Numbered from the stretch's first letter, positions 47,004 to 56,259 are shown. The stretch: 64,000 nt of DNA from Novosphingobium chloroacetimidivorans (GCF_014204535.1 NZ_JACHLR010000009.1:1-64000); one strand, 5' to 3'. Numbers and translations: made by a program. The notes: generated by a model not told the origin, from the sequence alone.

Positions 47004-47756
47004 TTACGCCTCGACGGTTTCCTCGACCGGCACGTCCAGCGCGCCGATGTCGACGCCCGAATCGACCACGCCCTCGCGGTGCCCCTTGGTCGCGGCCTGG
47101 GCAACGGCTTCGCAGTACAGGCGCACGGCGCGGCTGGCGTCGTCGTTCGCCGGGATCGGAAACGCGATGCCCTGCGGGTTCACGTTGGTATCAAGGATGG
47201 CGACGACCGGGATGCCGAGCACGTTGGCCTCCTTGATCGCCAGGTCTTCCTTGTTGGCGTCGATCACGAACATCACGTCCGGAATGCCGCCCATGTCGCG
47301 GATGCCGCCGAGCGACAGCTCGAGCTTGTCACGCTCGCGGGTCAGCTGAAGGATTTCCTTCTTGGTCAGGCCGTGGGTGTCGCCCGAAAGCTGCTCTTCC
47401 AGCGACTTCAGACGCTTGATCGAGCCAGAGATCGTTTTCCAGTTGGTGAGCATGCCGCCCAGCCAGCGGTGGTTGACGAAATGCTGGCCGCACGAGCGCG
47501 CGGCCTGGGCGATCGGCTCCTGCGCCTGGCGCTTGGTGCCGACAAACAGCACCTTGCCGCCGGCCTGGACCGTCGAGGAGATGAAATCGAGCGCGCGGGC
47601 GAACAGCGGCACGGTCTGCGACAGGTCGATGATGTGGATGCCGTTGCGGGCGCCGAAGATGTACGGCTTCATCCGCGGGTTCCAGCGGTGGGTCTGGTGG
47701 CCGAAGTGCGAGCCGGCCTCGATCAGTTGCTGCATGGTGACGACAGGTGCCGCCAT
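47004..47756 (-). CDS. rpsB: 30S ribosomal protein S2
   Basis: 250 residues. S2 binds the 30S subunit near the head-body junction. [28 protein letters not shown]-like [28 protein letters not shown], and [18 protein letters not shown] are family marks. The ATG at 47756 is set by GGAAAGGAAA about 7 nt upstream; the open frame extends 35 codons further without homology. It leads the rpsB-tsf operon. Confidence 0.97.
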   Translation of the reverse strand: MAAPVVTMQQLIEAGSHFGHQTHRWNPRMKPYIFGARNGIHIIDLSQTVPLFARALDFISSTVQAGGKVLFVGTKRQAQEPIAQAARSCGQHFVNHRWLGGMLTNWKTISGSIKRLKSLEEQLSGDTHGLTKKEILQLTRERDKLELSLGGIRDMGGIPDVMFVIDANKEDLAIKEANVLGIPVVAILDTNVNPQGIAFPIPANDDASRAVRLYCEAVAQAATKGHREGVVDSGVDIGALDVPVEETVEA

Positions 47757-48137
47757 AAGTATTTCCTTTCCGGTTGAAGGCCTTCGCGATGGAAAGCCGG
47801 CCTCTGGGATGCTGGAACCGTGCGGAGACCCCGCTGCGGCACCGGTGTCGGTGCATCCCATGTGGATTCGCTGCGGCCCTTGCCACCCGTGAATCGGGAG
47901 GAAAGGCCGCGGCGCGCTGCCTCTACAGGCTTCGGCACGGCAAATCTACCGTCATCTCGTCGCGCCCGCACTTCATCTCGCCTCAAAGTGGATGATTATC
48001 GCACCAGTACAGGAACTTATCATGGTTAATCCGTATTTGACGGGTATCGACCAAGATCAGCGCGCTCGAAAAAGACGGAGCGGGCGATCTACCGGCCGGG
48101 AAGATAACAGGTCGAACGACCTGTCCGGAGACGCCGT
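47757..48137. other. rpsB leader and intergenic stretch
   Basis: 381 nt between the divergent rpsB and the small membrane protein at 48138. The part next to rpsB is GC-rich with no clear structure. The middle is AT-richer around 47990-48040 and probably contains promoters. No gene is supported. Confidence 0.45.
48107..48124 (+). promoter_or_regulatory. Palindrome next to the ribosome site of the 92-aa protein
   Basis: ACAGGTCG (48107-48114) and CGACCTGT (48117-48124) are exact inverted copies with two bases between. The palindrome ends 2 nt before the GGAG at 48127-48130. It may be a protein operator or, in RNA, a hairpin that affects translation. Confidence 0.4.
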
Positions 48138-48416
48138 ATGAGCATCATCGCCCCGATCCTGTTCGCCCTTGTGGGTCTTGCCGCAATGCTTGTGATCTCG
48201 CGTTGCGTCGCGTCCAATGTCGACGCGGTTCTCGAACTCAAGCGGCAGGTCGCGATGGCTGCATACGGCAGCGAAGTGATCGTCAATTTCCGCGAGCCAG
48301 AGCTGGACCTCGATCCGATGTCTAACGTGCGCCGCCCCCGTCAATCGCGCCATGCCCTGCCCAAGCCCATCACGCACCGCCTGCACCAGTTCGCAAAGCC
48401 GCGTTCCGTCGCTTGA
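48138..48416 (+). CDS. Small membrane protein, unknown function
   Basis: 92 residues. One N-terminal hydrophobic helix (MSIIAPILFALVGLAAMLVI) is followed by a short amphipathic part and a basic tail rich in Arg, Pro and His. GGAG lies 7 nt before the ATG. A palindrome sits just upstream of that site. No family is recognised. It is plausible as a gene because of its ribosome site and membrane helix, but conservation cannot be checked here. Confidence 0.5.
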   Translation: MSIIAPILFALVGLAAMLVISRCVASNVDAVLELKRQVAMAAYGSEVIVNFREPELDLDPMSNVRRPRQSRHALPKPITHRLHQFAKPRSVA

Positions 48417-48869
48417 GGGCATTGTGCGACCAACGCGAATGGCTTTTCTAGCGATGGTCGGATACGACTACGGTTACTAGCGCTTGCGAGGCGTGGTTCG
48501 TCCGACTGCAATTGGATCATACCAGCTCGAATTTCTCGGCGTCTGATGGTGAGCTGGCTCGGATCAGGTTTTGATCCCGGTAACACATATCCTGGCGATC
48601 AGTCGGTAGCCAAAGTTCGGCATCACCTTTCCGCCAAACACCGCGCCTCGCAAGGCCGTGACCAGTAAGCGCGCTCGGTTTGTGAGAGCAACGCCAGCTA
48701 TCCCCGCACGTCTTTGATCCATCACCGTTCCTCGCTGCGATCACGAATCGGTTGACGAGCCGAACAAACCATGAACATTGTTCCGTTAGAACATCGATAG
48801 AACGGATATGGCTGATCCACAAGCTATCCACAGCTTCTCAGCAGATCCGTCCATCAAGGAGACAATGCC
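48417..48869. other. AT-richer intergenic stretch with an SOS box
   Basis: 453 nt with lower GC than the surroundings. A minus-strand reading of about 100 codons exists but shows no motif. The right part holds the candidate LexA box (48789-48803), a CTATCCACAG sequence close to a DnaA box, and the ribosome site of the gene at 48870. Confidence 0.45.
48789..48803. promoter_or_regulatory. Candidate LexA (SOS) box upstream of a small membrane protein
   Basis: GAAC-ATCGATA-GAAC fits the alphaproteobacterial LexA site (GAAC-N7-GAAC) exactly. It is 66 nt before the ATG at 48870. Another GAAC and GTTC lie just to its left. Confidence 0.55.
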
Positions 48870-49145
48870 ATGCTGACCAGTGCGTGCGCCTTCCTTTTCG
48901 CGCTCGGAGCGTTTGCCGCGCTCGCCGCGATCGCAGCAACGCTGCATGACTTCGCGCCCGATGTCGCAGCGCTACGCGTGCGTCGGCTGACCGGGGAGCG
49001 CCCGCTGCTCGTCACCTGGCGAATACTGTCGACGCCGGCGATCGGATCGCCAGTCGTTGCGCTCAGGGCCTCGGGCCCGGGGCGGAAGGCTGCTGGTCAT
49101 GCTGACCTGCATGCGAAACCGGGCTCGCTGAGGCACGCCGCCTGA
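48870..49145 (+). CDS. Small membrane protein with an SOS-type promoter, unknown function
   Basis: 91 residues. The N-terminus MLTSACAFLFALGAFAALAA IAATL is one membrane helix, and the rest is Arg-rich and probably cytoplasmic. AAGGAGAC lies 8 nt before the ATG, a strong ribosome site. A LexA-type box lies upstream. Small SOS-induced membrane proteins in Caulobacter (SidA, DidA) block division, which suggests but does not show a similar role. The last 83 nt overlap the convergent end of pssA. Confidence 0.6.
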   Translation: MLTSACAFLFALGAFAALAAIAATLHDFAPDVAALRVRRLTGERPLLVTWRILSTPAIGSPVVALRASGPGRKAAGHADLHAKPGSLRHAA

Positions 49146-49896
49146 TCTTCAGATAGCGCAGAACGCCAAGCGGGATGAGCGCAAGATAGGCGAGGGTAAT
49201 TCCGGCCAGCGTCAGCCAGGGCTCGGTCAGCAGCGCTGCCATCAGGAGGCCGATCAGTGCCAGCAGGCCGATGCGCAAGTGATTGGGCGGGCGCACACGA
49301 GACCAGCTGAACGTCGGCAAGTTGGAGATCAGCAGGAACGCGACCAGCAGCATCCAGATGCCGACTCCGCCAGGATGGGCAAACTCCTCGCGGCCACTTG
49401 CCAGCCAGATGTAGATCGGCAGGAAGGCAAGGCCCGCACCGACCGGAGCCGGAACCCCGGTCAGGAAGCCGGCTTGCTTGTGCGGCTGGTCAAGACTGTC
49501 CAGCCGGGCGTTGAAGCGCGCGAGGCGCAGCACGCAGCAGATCGCGAAAGCCAGCGCCGCGATCCAGCCGAAACTGGGCTGCTCGCGCAAGGACCAGAGA
49601 TAGACGATCAACGCCGGCGCCACGCCGAACGAAATCGAATCGGCCAGACTGTCGAGCTCCGCACCGAAGCGTGACTGCGCCTTGAGCAACCGTGCAGCGC
49701 GGCCGTCGATGCCGTCGAGCAGACCCGCAAGGATCACGGCTTGCACCGACTTCTCGAAATCGCCGGCGATGGCGAAACGAATCCCGGTCAGGCCCGAGCA
49801 GAGCGCCGCCGCGGTGATCGCGTTGGGCACGAGTGCGCGCAGGCTGAGGCTGCGAGCCAGCCGCCGCTCCGCGCGCTGGTGGTCGCGATCGATCAT
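49063..49896 (-). CDS. pssA: CDP-diacylglycerol-serine O-phosphatidyltransferase
   Basis: 277 residues from the ATG at 49896, chosen by homology and GAGAG upstream; the frame opens at 49989. PssA makes phosphatidylserine at the inner membrane. The CDP-alcohol phosphatidyltransferase motif DGxxARx8Gx3Dx3D is complete (DGRAARLLKAQSRFGAELD then SLAD), surrounded by about eight helices. The gene follows psd by 34 nt, so phosphatidylethanolamine synthesis is encoded in one unit. Confidence 0.94.
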   Translation of the reverse strand: MIDRDHQRAERRLARSLSLRALVPNAITAAALCSGLTGIRFAIAGDFEKSVQAVILAGLLDGIDGRAARLLKAQSRFGAELDSLADSISFGVAPALIVYLWSLREQPSFGWIAALAFAICCVLRLARFNARLDSLDQPHKQAGFLTGVPAPVGAGLAFLPIYIWLASGREEFAHPGGVGIWMLLVAFLLISNLPTFSWSRVRPPNHLRIGLLALIGLLMAALLTEPWLTLAGITLAYLALIPLGVLRYLKIRRRASASPVSHAGQHDQQPSAPGPRP

Positions 49897-49930
49897 GGCC
49901 GCACTCTCATGGGCATGGACAGGGCTGTGC

Positions 49931-50689
49931 TCATTGCGCGATCCCCTCGATGACCCGCGCGTCACCCAATTCGGCCAGCACCGTCTCACCGGCGATGACC
50001 TTCTGGCCCAGCAGAACGCGCGGTTCGGTGCCTAGCGGGAGGTAGACATCGACGCGGCTGCCGAACCGGATCAGGCCCACCCGCTGCCCGCCTGCGATCA
50101 TGTCGCCCGGCTTGACGAACGGGACGATGCGCCGTGCGATCAGTCCGGCGATCTGGGTGAAGCACAAGGTCACGCCATCGCCACGCTCGATCATCACGTG
50201 CTGGCGCTCGTTCTCCTCGCTCGCCTTGTCGAGATCGGCGTTCACGAACTTGCCGGGAATGTAGACCACGCGCCGCACCGTGCCGCCGATCGGCGCGCGA
50301 TTGATGTGGACGTCGAACACACTCATGAAGATCGACACCCGCGTCACCGGCTCTGGATCGAGCGGACGGGTGCCGCTGCCATCGTCCATGGTCAGCTCAC
50401 GCGGCGGCGGGACTTTCCGGATGAGGGTCACCAGTCCATCGGCCGGCGACACAATCGCACGCTCATCCTGAGGCACCACCCGCTGCGGGTCGCGGAAGAA
50501 GGCGAGCACGCCCAGCGTCAGCACGGCCAGGGGCCAGGCAAGCCACGACCAGCCCAGGATGACCGTGAACAAGCACACGCCGGCCACGATCGCGCCGAAC
50601 TTGCGTCCTTCGGAATGGATCGACGGCCAGCGCCACGACGCTTCGCCGCGTCCCTGATTGTCTAGGATTTCGCCGGGCATTCCATCCAT
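49931..50689 (-). CDS. psd: Phosphatidylserine decarboxylase proenzyme
   Basis: 252 residues. Psd turns phosphatidylserine into phosphatidylethanolamine. It cuts itself at Gly210-Ser211 ([11 protein letters not shown]) to make the pyruvoyl group. FFRDPQR, SPADGLV, and [15 protein letters not shown] are family motifs. An N-terminal membrane helix spans about 32-64. This is the short type of bacterial Psd. GGGAGG lies 13 nt before the start. pssA follows. Confidence 0.95.
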   Translation of the reverse strand: MDGMPGEILDNQGRGEASWRWPSIHSEGRKFGAIVAGVCLFTVILGWSWLAWPLAVLTLGVLAFFRDPQRVVPQDERAIVSPADGLVTLIRKVPPPRELTMDDGSGTRPLDPEPVTRVSIFMSVFDVHINRAPIGGTVRRVVYIPGKFVNADLDKASEENERQHVMIERGDGVTLCFTQIAGLIARRIVPFVKPGDMIAGGQRVGLIRFGSRVDVYLPLGTEPRVLLGQKVIAGETVLAELGDARVIEGIAQ

Positions 50690-50837
50690 CTAGGCTGTGC
50701 GCCCTCCCACCGCAATGACGCGAAGGGAAATGCCCCGGGGTCATGGTTGTTTCTGGCAGAGCGCGATCGACACCGTCGTCTTGAGTGCGCAGTGGCCGAC
50801 GTTGAGCGTTGCAAGTTTGCGATAACGGAAAGGCGGG

Positions 50838-50923
50838 TGGTGGACAGGGCTGGATTCGAACCAGCGTACGCTTGCACGGGCAGATTTACAGTCTGCTGCC
50901 TTTAACCACTCGGCCACCTGTCC
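50838..50923 (-). tRNA. tRNA-Tyr (GTA)
   Basis: A complete 86-nt tRNA on the minus strand. The acceptor stem is GGACAGG/CCTGTCC, the anticodon GTA lies at 50887-50889 in CAGACTGTAAATCTG, there is a long variable arm as in bacterial tRNA-Tyr, the T-arm has GGTTCGAATCC, and CCA is encoded at the 3' end (50838-50840). Confidence 0.97.
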
Positions 50924-51098
50924 ACACCGTTTCCGCGGTTGGCGGGAGACCCGCCGTACAGTGCCCGAAGGCACCGCGTCGCCGAGAGGTGGCGCCAATG
51001 CCCAAGCGAGCCTTGCCTGTCAATGGGGTGACTGGCAGGGAGCGCCGCATTCGAGAAATTGGCGCGGACGATCGGCGCCGGGTTGGAAGGACCAGGAC

Positions 51099-51908
51099 AT
51101 GGCTAAGGGCGGCGACTCCACAGGAGCAGGAGGCAAGGCGCTACGCGGCCGCGCGGGCCGGATGAAGAACGGGCGCGGCTCGGGCCGGGCCTCCTCGGGC
51201 GCGGTTCGGCTGTGGGGTCGGCACGCGGTAGAGGCCGCGCTGCTCAACCCTGACCGCGTCCACCGCAAGCTGTGGGCAACGCGCGACGGCGTCGAATCGC
51301 TGAACGGCGACCTGCCTCCCGATTTTCCCGTAGAATGGGCCCAACCCGCCGATCTCGCGCGCCTGGTCGCGCGCGACGCACCGCACCAGGGGCTGGTGCT
51401 CGAATGCGAGCCGCTCGACGACGTGTTCCTCGCCGACGTGCTCGAGGGAGAGGCGCAGCGTCCGATCCTGGTGCTCGACCAAGTGACCGACCCGCACAAC
51501 GTTGGCGCGCTGATGCGCACGGCCGCCGCCTTCGATGCCGTCGCCGTGGTGACGCAGGACCGACATGCTCCGCCCGAATCGGGCACGCTGGCCAAGTCGG
51601 CATCGGGGGCGCTGGAGATCGTGCCCTGGGTGCGGGTGGTGAACCTCGCTCGTGCTCTGGAGGAGATCGCAGAGGCCGGGTACTGGCGCATCGGGCTTGC
51701 CGGCGAGGCACAGATGACCCTGGCCGAGGCGCTGCCGGCCGGTCCGGTCGCGCTGGTCCTCGGCGCCGAGGGCGAAGGCATGCGCCACAACATCGCGCAG
51801 CACTGCGATTCGCTGGCGCGGCTGCCGATCCACGAGGCGATGGAGAGCCTCAACGTCAGCAATGCCGGCGCCATCGCGCTCTACGCCGTGGCGACGCGGG
51901 TCGTGTAG
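51099..51908 (+). CDS. rlmB: 23S rRNA (guanosine-2'-O-)-methyltransferase RlmB/TrmH family
   Basis: 269 residues from the ATG at 51099, with GGAAGGACCAGG upstream; the frame is open earlier and overlaps the region beside the tRNA. A basic N-terminal tail is followed by the substrate-binding domain (RLWGRHAVEAALL) and the SPOUT domain: LDQVTDPHNVGALMRTA, LVLGAEGEGMR and LNVSNAGAIALY, the three TrmH motifs with the SAM-binding knot. RlmB methylates G2251 of 23S rRNA. The paralogue TrmH of tRNA is less likely because of the N-terminal domain. Confidence 0.92.
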   Translation: MAKGGDSTGAGGKALRGRAGRMKNGRGSGRASSGAVRLWGRHAVEAALLNPDRVHRKLWATRDGVESLNGDLPPDFPVEWAQPADLARLVARDAPHQGLVLECEPLDDVFLADVLEGEAQRPILVLDQVTDPHNVGALMRTAAAFDAVAVVTQDRHAPPESGTLAKSASGALEIVPWVRVVNLARALEEIAEAGYWRIGLAGEAQMTLAEALPAGPVALVLGAEGEGMRHNIAQHCDSLARLPIHEAMESLNVSNAGAIALYAVATRVV

Positions 51909-52475
51909 GCAATCGTCTGGAACGCCCCGGACAGAGAGAGCGTGAGTCAGTAACGACGCCGGATCGCTGCAGCGCCCGCCTCGCTCTGCTTGCTCTTGCT
52001 GGCCGTGCCGGCTGGTCCCGGGCTAGTTCGTCTGGGACCTCGGCATGCGGCACGACGGCACCTTCTCGTCGGCGCGCGCACGAACGCGGCGCTCAGCGCA
52101 TTGCTGCGGCATCAGCTCTGAGCCGAGCGTGCGAGGCTCGCCCTGGATTTTCGGGCCGGTGTCGCGTTAACCTTTAGACTGCTTCAACGGGACGCGTCGC
52201 ATCACACTGCGTGCGCACTCGCGCGCAAAGCCGCAGTCGGCGCAGCATTCTACTTGCCTCACCGCCCCCGCACTTACGCGACATGGTTAATCGCTTCAGC
52301 TTTCTTGGGCCGTTGTCCCTACACCGCGCCAAGCGTCGCCTTAGCCAGAATGTCCGCATAGCGCCCTTCGCCGGGCAACGCACACGCCGCGGCGGATCTT
52401 CAATCTCGAGAGTGGCCCGCACGTCGGTCATCGGCGGCGGTCAGCGCGCTCACGAGTCCTTTTCGGGGCGCAAAG
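51909..52475. other. 567-nt intergenic stretch, no supported gene
   Basis: Several short open frames exist on both strands, but none has a ribosome site with a protein-like start. One hydrophobic stretch near 51975-52030 lacks a start codon in frame. Two GTTAA-type motifs (near 52167 and 52285) may belong to the promoter of the beta-helix gene. Confidence 0.4.
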
Positions 52476-54251
52476 ATGAAATACGGTGTAAAGTCGAAGT
52501 CGATGATCATGTTGCTGCCTCTGCTGGCGGCCTGCTCGGGGTCGGATGGAGAAGCCCCGGTTGCTGCGGCGCCGGAGCTGGGAACCGCCGTCGCGGCGCA
52601 GAGCGTCACCCAGCCCTCCGCGGCCATCAAGCCGTTGAGCGACTTCGACGTCTGGGCCCGGCGCCTGATGGCAGACCGGATGAGCCCTATCGTCGCTGCG
52701 GCGGGCGACCTCTCGCAGGCATGGGTCGGCGCCGATAGCCGCACCGCCAACGTGGTCGTGCGCGCACCGCGTACCGCCGGCAAGGCGACCGTTGCCATCA
52801 GCGCTCCGGCTGCGGGCGGCGACGCCACGCCGGTGTTCCAGAACGCGATCGCGCAGCTCAAGAAGCAAGGCGGCGGCGTGCTGAAGGTCGCACCCGGCGA
52901 GTACGTGTTCCGCACGCTTAACACGATCAACAACAGCGCGCACCTGCTGCTCACCGGCCTCGCCGACGTCGACATCCAGGCGACCGACGCCAATTTTGTC
53001 TTCCAGAACAACGCCGACGGCATTTTCATCCAGGATAGCCAGCGCGTGCGCATTTTCGGCGCCAAGATGCGCGATTCGCGTTTTCTTTCCGGCACCGGTC
53101 GCATGAAGCTGGTCAACGGCGAGATGCGCCTGATTCTCGATCAGCCCCTGCCCGACGGCGTCAGCATCGTCGGGGTTGGGCCGATGAACGAAGGAAGCCG
53201 CACCTGGCCGCAGACGCAGAAGCGCTCGGTGTTCTTCCCCGGTGGCAACCAGGCCGTGCGAATCGACAGCCGCACTTTCACCGGTCCCGAATTCAAGGTT
53301 ATGCCGGACGGTCAGTTCGTTTCGATCAAGTACACATACTACGGCAACCGCGCGGTCTACATCCGTGACAGCTACACCGGCACCAACGAGGACATCGTGC
53401 TCGATGGTGTGCGCATCGGCTCGATCGGCGGCATCGGCGTTCTGATCAAGTCGCGCGGCCGCGGCTTCGCGGTCCAGAACTCGTCGTTCGCCGCGGACGC
53501 GGGCCGGCCGATGAGCACCAACTTCGACGGCATCCACGTGATCTCCGCCGCAGGCGACATCCTGATCCGCGGCAACTCGATCCTGCACACGGGGGACGAC
53601 CCGATCAACTTGCGCTCGATCATCCACAAGGTGACCGCGCTCAACACCAACAGCGTCACCATCAACAACGACGCACGCATGGTGCGCAAGGCCGACGAGC
53701 TGGCGTTCTTCAACAAGAGCGGCGAGTACCTGGGTCGCCGGGTCGTCACCAGCGCGCCGGTGATCGGCAATAGCGACACGGTGACATTCGGCCTCGCGGC
53801 CGGCGAGCCTTACGGGGAAGCCGCCTATGCGCGGGACATCAACATGACTCCGCGCCGCTTCGCGGTGGTCAACAACACCATCGCCGAGACGGTCGGCCGC
53901 GGCATGCTGATCCAGGTTGCCAATGGCTTGATCCAGAACAACACGCTGCGCAACCTGCCGCGCACCGCGATCCGCCTGCTGACCAGCTTCGATCCGTGGC
54001 TGGAAGGGGCCGGTGCGATCAACGTGCGGATCAGCAACAACACCATCGAGGGCGGCCGTGCGGAACAGGGCTTCAGCTTCGTGACCGGCATCATCACCTC
54101 GATCGGGGAAGTGGTTTCGGCCAAGATCCCGACCAACATGCACAACGGTCCGCTCAGGATCGACGGCAACAAGTTCATCGCGCCGAACACGGCCTGTCTG
54201 GCGCTCTACAACGCCAAGGACGTGGTGCAGCAGAACAACACCTGCGGATGA
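52476..54251 (+). CDS. Right-handed beta-helix lipoprotein
   Basis: 591 residues. The N-terminus ends in LLPLLAAC with Cys20 as a lipidation site. A disordered Ala/Pro-rich segment follows. After residue 100 there is a long parallel beta-helix of the pectate-lyase-like type: FQNAIAQLKKQGGGVLKVAPG, then repeated turns such as NSILHTGDDPINL, NNTIAETVGRGM, and NNTLRNLPRTAI. GDDPINLRS is a common active-site-like turn in such proteins. It may cut or bind a polysaccharide at the cell surface; the substrate is unknown. The LOV-HTH gene follows. Confidence 0.82.
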   Translation: MKYGVKSKSMIMLLPLLAACSGSDGEAPVAAAPELGTAVAAQSVTQPSAAIKPLSDFDVWARRLMADRMSPIVAAAGDLSQAWVGADSRTANVVVRAPRTAGKATVAISAPAAGGDATPVFQNAIAQLKKQGGGVLKVAPGEYVFRTLNTINNSAHLLLTGLADVDIQATDANFVFQNNADGIFIQDSQRVRIFGAKMRDSRFLSGTGRMKLVNGEMRLILDQPLPDGVSIVGVGPMNEGSRTWPQTQKRSVFFPGGNQAVRIDSRTFTGPEFKVMPDGQFVSIKYTYYGNRAVYIRDSYTGTNEDIVLDGVRIGSIGGIGVLIKSRGRGFAVQNSSFAADAGRPMSTNFDGIHVISAAGDILIRGNSILHTGDDPINLRSIIHKVTALNTNSVTINNDARMVRKADELAFFNKSGEYLGRRVVTSAPVIGNSDTVTFGLAAGEPYGEAAYARDINMTPRRFAVVNNTIAETVGRGMLIQVANGLIQNNTLRNLPRTAIRLLTSFDPWLEGAGAINVRISNNTIEGGRAEQGFSFVTGIITSIGEVVSAKIPTNMHNGPLRIDGNKFIAPNTACLALYNAKDVVQQNNTCG

Positions 54252-54421
54252 TCGAGCACGCCGGCCACTCACTGGGTGGCCGGCCTATCGTCCTGGAGCA
54301 TGGAACCGGCGCGACGCTCCGGAAAGTCGACCTTCGCGTTCGTCCGATGGCGGGAAATTGCGATGTTAATGATCGGCCACGCGAACTTCACAGTGATCGC
54401 AAAGTTGCTAAACAGTACCAC

Positions 54422-55018
54422 ATGTCTCCGCGTGTCATGATCGAACACAGCCCGCTCGCGGCTGTCATCAGCAACCCCCGCCTCCCCGACAACCCCATCA
54501 TCGAATGCAACGTGCCCTTCCTGGAACTCACGGGCTACAGTCGAGACGAGGTTATCGGCCGCAACTGCCGCTTCCTGTCGGGTCCGGACACCGAACCGTG
54601 GCTGAGCGACAAGATGCGCGAATCGATCCATGCGCAAAAGCCGGTGCTGGTGGAGATCCTGAACTATCGCAAGAACGGCACCTCGTTCCGCAATGCAGTC
54701 ATGGTGGTGCCGCTGTTCGACGAGGATGGCGAGCTGCAATACTACCTCGGCTCGCAAGTGGAGGTGCCCAAGGGCGCCGGCTATCTGAACGGCAGCGCCG
54801 AAGGGCTGTCCTCGTCCAAGGGCAAGGTCGAAACGCTGACGGCACGCCAGCGCGAGATCCTGATCCAGATGGCCGACGGCAAGCTGAACAAACAGATCGC
54901 ATTCGACCTGGGCCTGAGCGAGCGCACCGTAAAGATGCACCGCGCCGCCCTGTTTCGGGCGCTGGGCGTGAAGACCAGCGCCGATGCGATCCGGATTGCG
55001 GTAGAGGCGGGGCACTGA
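54422..55018 (+). CDS. LOV-HTH blue-light transcription factor, EL222-like
   Basis: 198 residues. The LOV domain (about 5-115) carries GRNCRFLSG with Cys49, the residue that bonds flavin in blue light, and the strands EILNYRKNGTSFRNAV and YYLGSQVEV. A LuxR-type helix-turn-helix (about 136-198) follows: LTARQREILIQMADGKLNKQ, DLGLSERTVKMHR. Order and sequence match Erythrobacter EL222, which dimerises and binds DNA in light. The ATG at 54422 is chosen by domain fit; an ATG at 54346 and one at 54437 are alternatives, and no clear ribosome site is seen. It lies 170 nt after the beta-helix gene. Confidence 0.92.
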   Translation: MSPRVMIEHSPLAAVISNPRLPDNPIIECNVPFLELTGYSRDEVIGRNCRFLSGPDTEPWLSDKMRESIHAQKPVLVEILNYRKNGTSFRNAVMVVPLFDEDGELQYYLGSQVEVPKGAGYLNGSAEGLSSSKGKVETLTARQREILIQMADGKLNKQIAFDLGLSERTVKMHRAALFRALGVKTSADAIRIAVEAGH

Positions 55019-55421
55019 CGGAGCATCGCGCGGCTGGCTGACAGCACTCCGTTGCGTTCGCGTTGAGGCCGGCAAGATCAAGCTCGAGTTTATCGGTTAA
55101 GGCCCTGCTCGACTTGGTCGTCTATGCCGACACGGCCGTTGTCACCGGCGTTGATCACCTCGGCGACACCGCCTTGGGCCAAAGGCAACATGAGCTTGCG
55201 CTCCACCGACGGGCTGATCCATCGCGAAGGGCGCTGGCAGCGGATGCTGCAACAGGCGACGAAGACGTCGAAGTTCTGAGGCATGCCAGCATCGTCTCGC
55301 GCGCGAACTTTGACAGGTTTCGCCCAATATCGGACGTCACAGTGGGTGCGGTGACCGTGCACGATGCACTTCACTATAGGCCGACATTGCAAGCCGGACC
55401 GCTTCGTCGCAGATAGCACTG
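55019..55421. other. 403-nt intergenic stretch, no supported gene
   Basis: Open frames on both strands show no domain. The segment near 55300-55345 (ACTTTGACAGGTTTCGCCCAATAT) resembles a non-coding sequence often repeated in alphaproteobacteria, which gives rise to spurious small proteins. Confidence 0.35.
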
Positions 55422-56216
55422 ATGGCTGAGCAAACTGACGTTGTTGATGTCGGCGATCAGGCTCGTGCCGAGTTGGCAGACCTAATCGACCGGCAGATGA
55501 GCCCGCTCGGCTTGGCCGCAATGCATGCGCTTGCCCCCGAGCCCGGCCATACCGTGCTGGACGTGGGGTGTGGGGCAGGTCAGACAATCCTGCAACTGGC
55601 AGACCGAGTTGGCCCGTCCGGTCGGATAATCGGAGTTGATCTAGCTCCCCGCGTGCTGGCCGTTGCGCGCCGAAGAACGGCTCACCTGCCGCAAGTGGAG
55701 TTGCTTCAGCAGGATGCCGGTGCCCTCCCGCTGGCCTCGCAAAGTTTGGACCGGGTATTCTCGCGTTTCGGAACGATGTTCTTCACCAGCCCCGTTGCGG
55801 CCTTTGCCAACATGCGCAGGATGTTGAGGCCGGGCGGAAGGGTTGCGTTCGTCTGCTGGCGATCAATGCATGAGAACGAACTCGACGTCTTTTGTGTCGA
55901 GGCTGCCGGATTGCCGATCAACGTCGACGTGTCGCCGTTCAGCTTTGAGAGTGCCGCCGCTGTTGAGCAGGTGCTTGGTTTGGCAGGGTTCTACGAGATC
56001 AAGGTCTCCGCCTACGACGCGCAGATCTCCTGTGGCGACGTAGAGGCAACGTTGAAGGTAGTGACACGCGTCGGCGCGCTGGGGAAAGCACTTCGAGAGA
56101 ACCCTGCGCTGCTTGCTGACGCCGAAGAGCCGGTGCGCGCGGCCCTGACTGCGCGTGAGCAGAGCGGCTCGGTCCATCTGGGCGCTGCGACGTGGATCGT
56201 TGTCGCCACTGCATAA
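55422..56216 (+). CDS. Class I SAM-dependent methyltransferase (UbiE-like)
   Basis: 264 residues. Motif I is VLDVGCGAGQTILQLA (about 46-61), then GVDLAPRVLAVAR, a QDAGALPLASQSLDRVFSRF segment and RMLRPGGRVAFVCWR. This is the UbiE/COQ5-type fold that methylates small molecules. The C-terminal third is specific and of unknown role. It stands alone between the LOV-HTH gene and secA. The substrate is unknown. Confidence 0.85.
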   Translation: MAEQTDVVDVGDQARAELADLIDRQMSPLGLAAMHALAPEPGHTVLDVGCGAGQTILQLADRVGPSGRIIGVDLAPRVLAVARRRTAHLPQVELLQQDAGALPLASQSLDRVFSRFGTMFFTSPVAAFANMRRMLRPGGRVAFVCWRSMHENELDVFCVEAAGLPINVDVSPFSFESAAAVEQVLGLAGFYEIKVSAYDAQISCGDVEATLKVVTRVGALGKALRENPALLADAEEPVRAALTAREQSGSVHLGAATWIVVATA

Positions 56217-56259
56217 TGAACGCTGGCTTCCGGCAGCTTTCCACCCCAAAGCAGCCGTC

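Noticed and set aside
48517-48831. A 104-codon minus-strand frame in the intergenic stretch
   Set aside because: No ribosome site, no motif, and it spans the SOS box and promoter of the next gene.
48805-48840. CTATCCACAG as part of a replication origin
   Set aside because: A single near-match to a DnaA box with no cluster, AT-rich unwinding region or dnaA/hemE neighbourhood.
51909-52200. A hydrophobic stretch that looks like a signal peptide after rlmB
   Set aside because: No start codon in frame after the preceding stop; at most a decayed gene.
55090-55587. Minus- and plus-strand frames of 110-165 codons after the LOV-HTH gene
   Set aside because: They overlap the methyltransferase start or a non-coding repeated sequence and show no domain.
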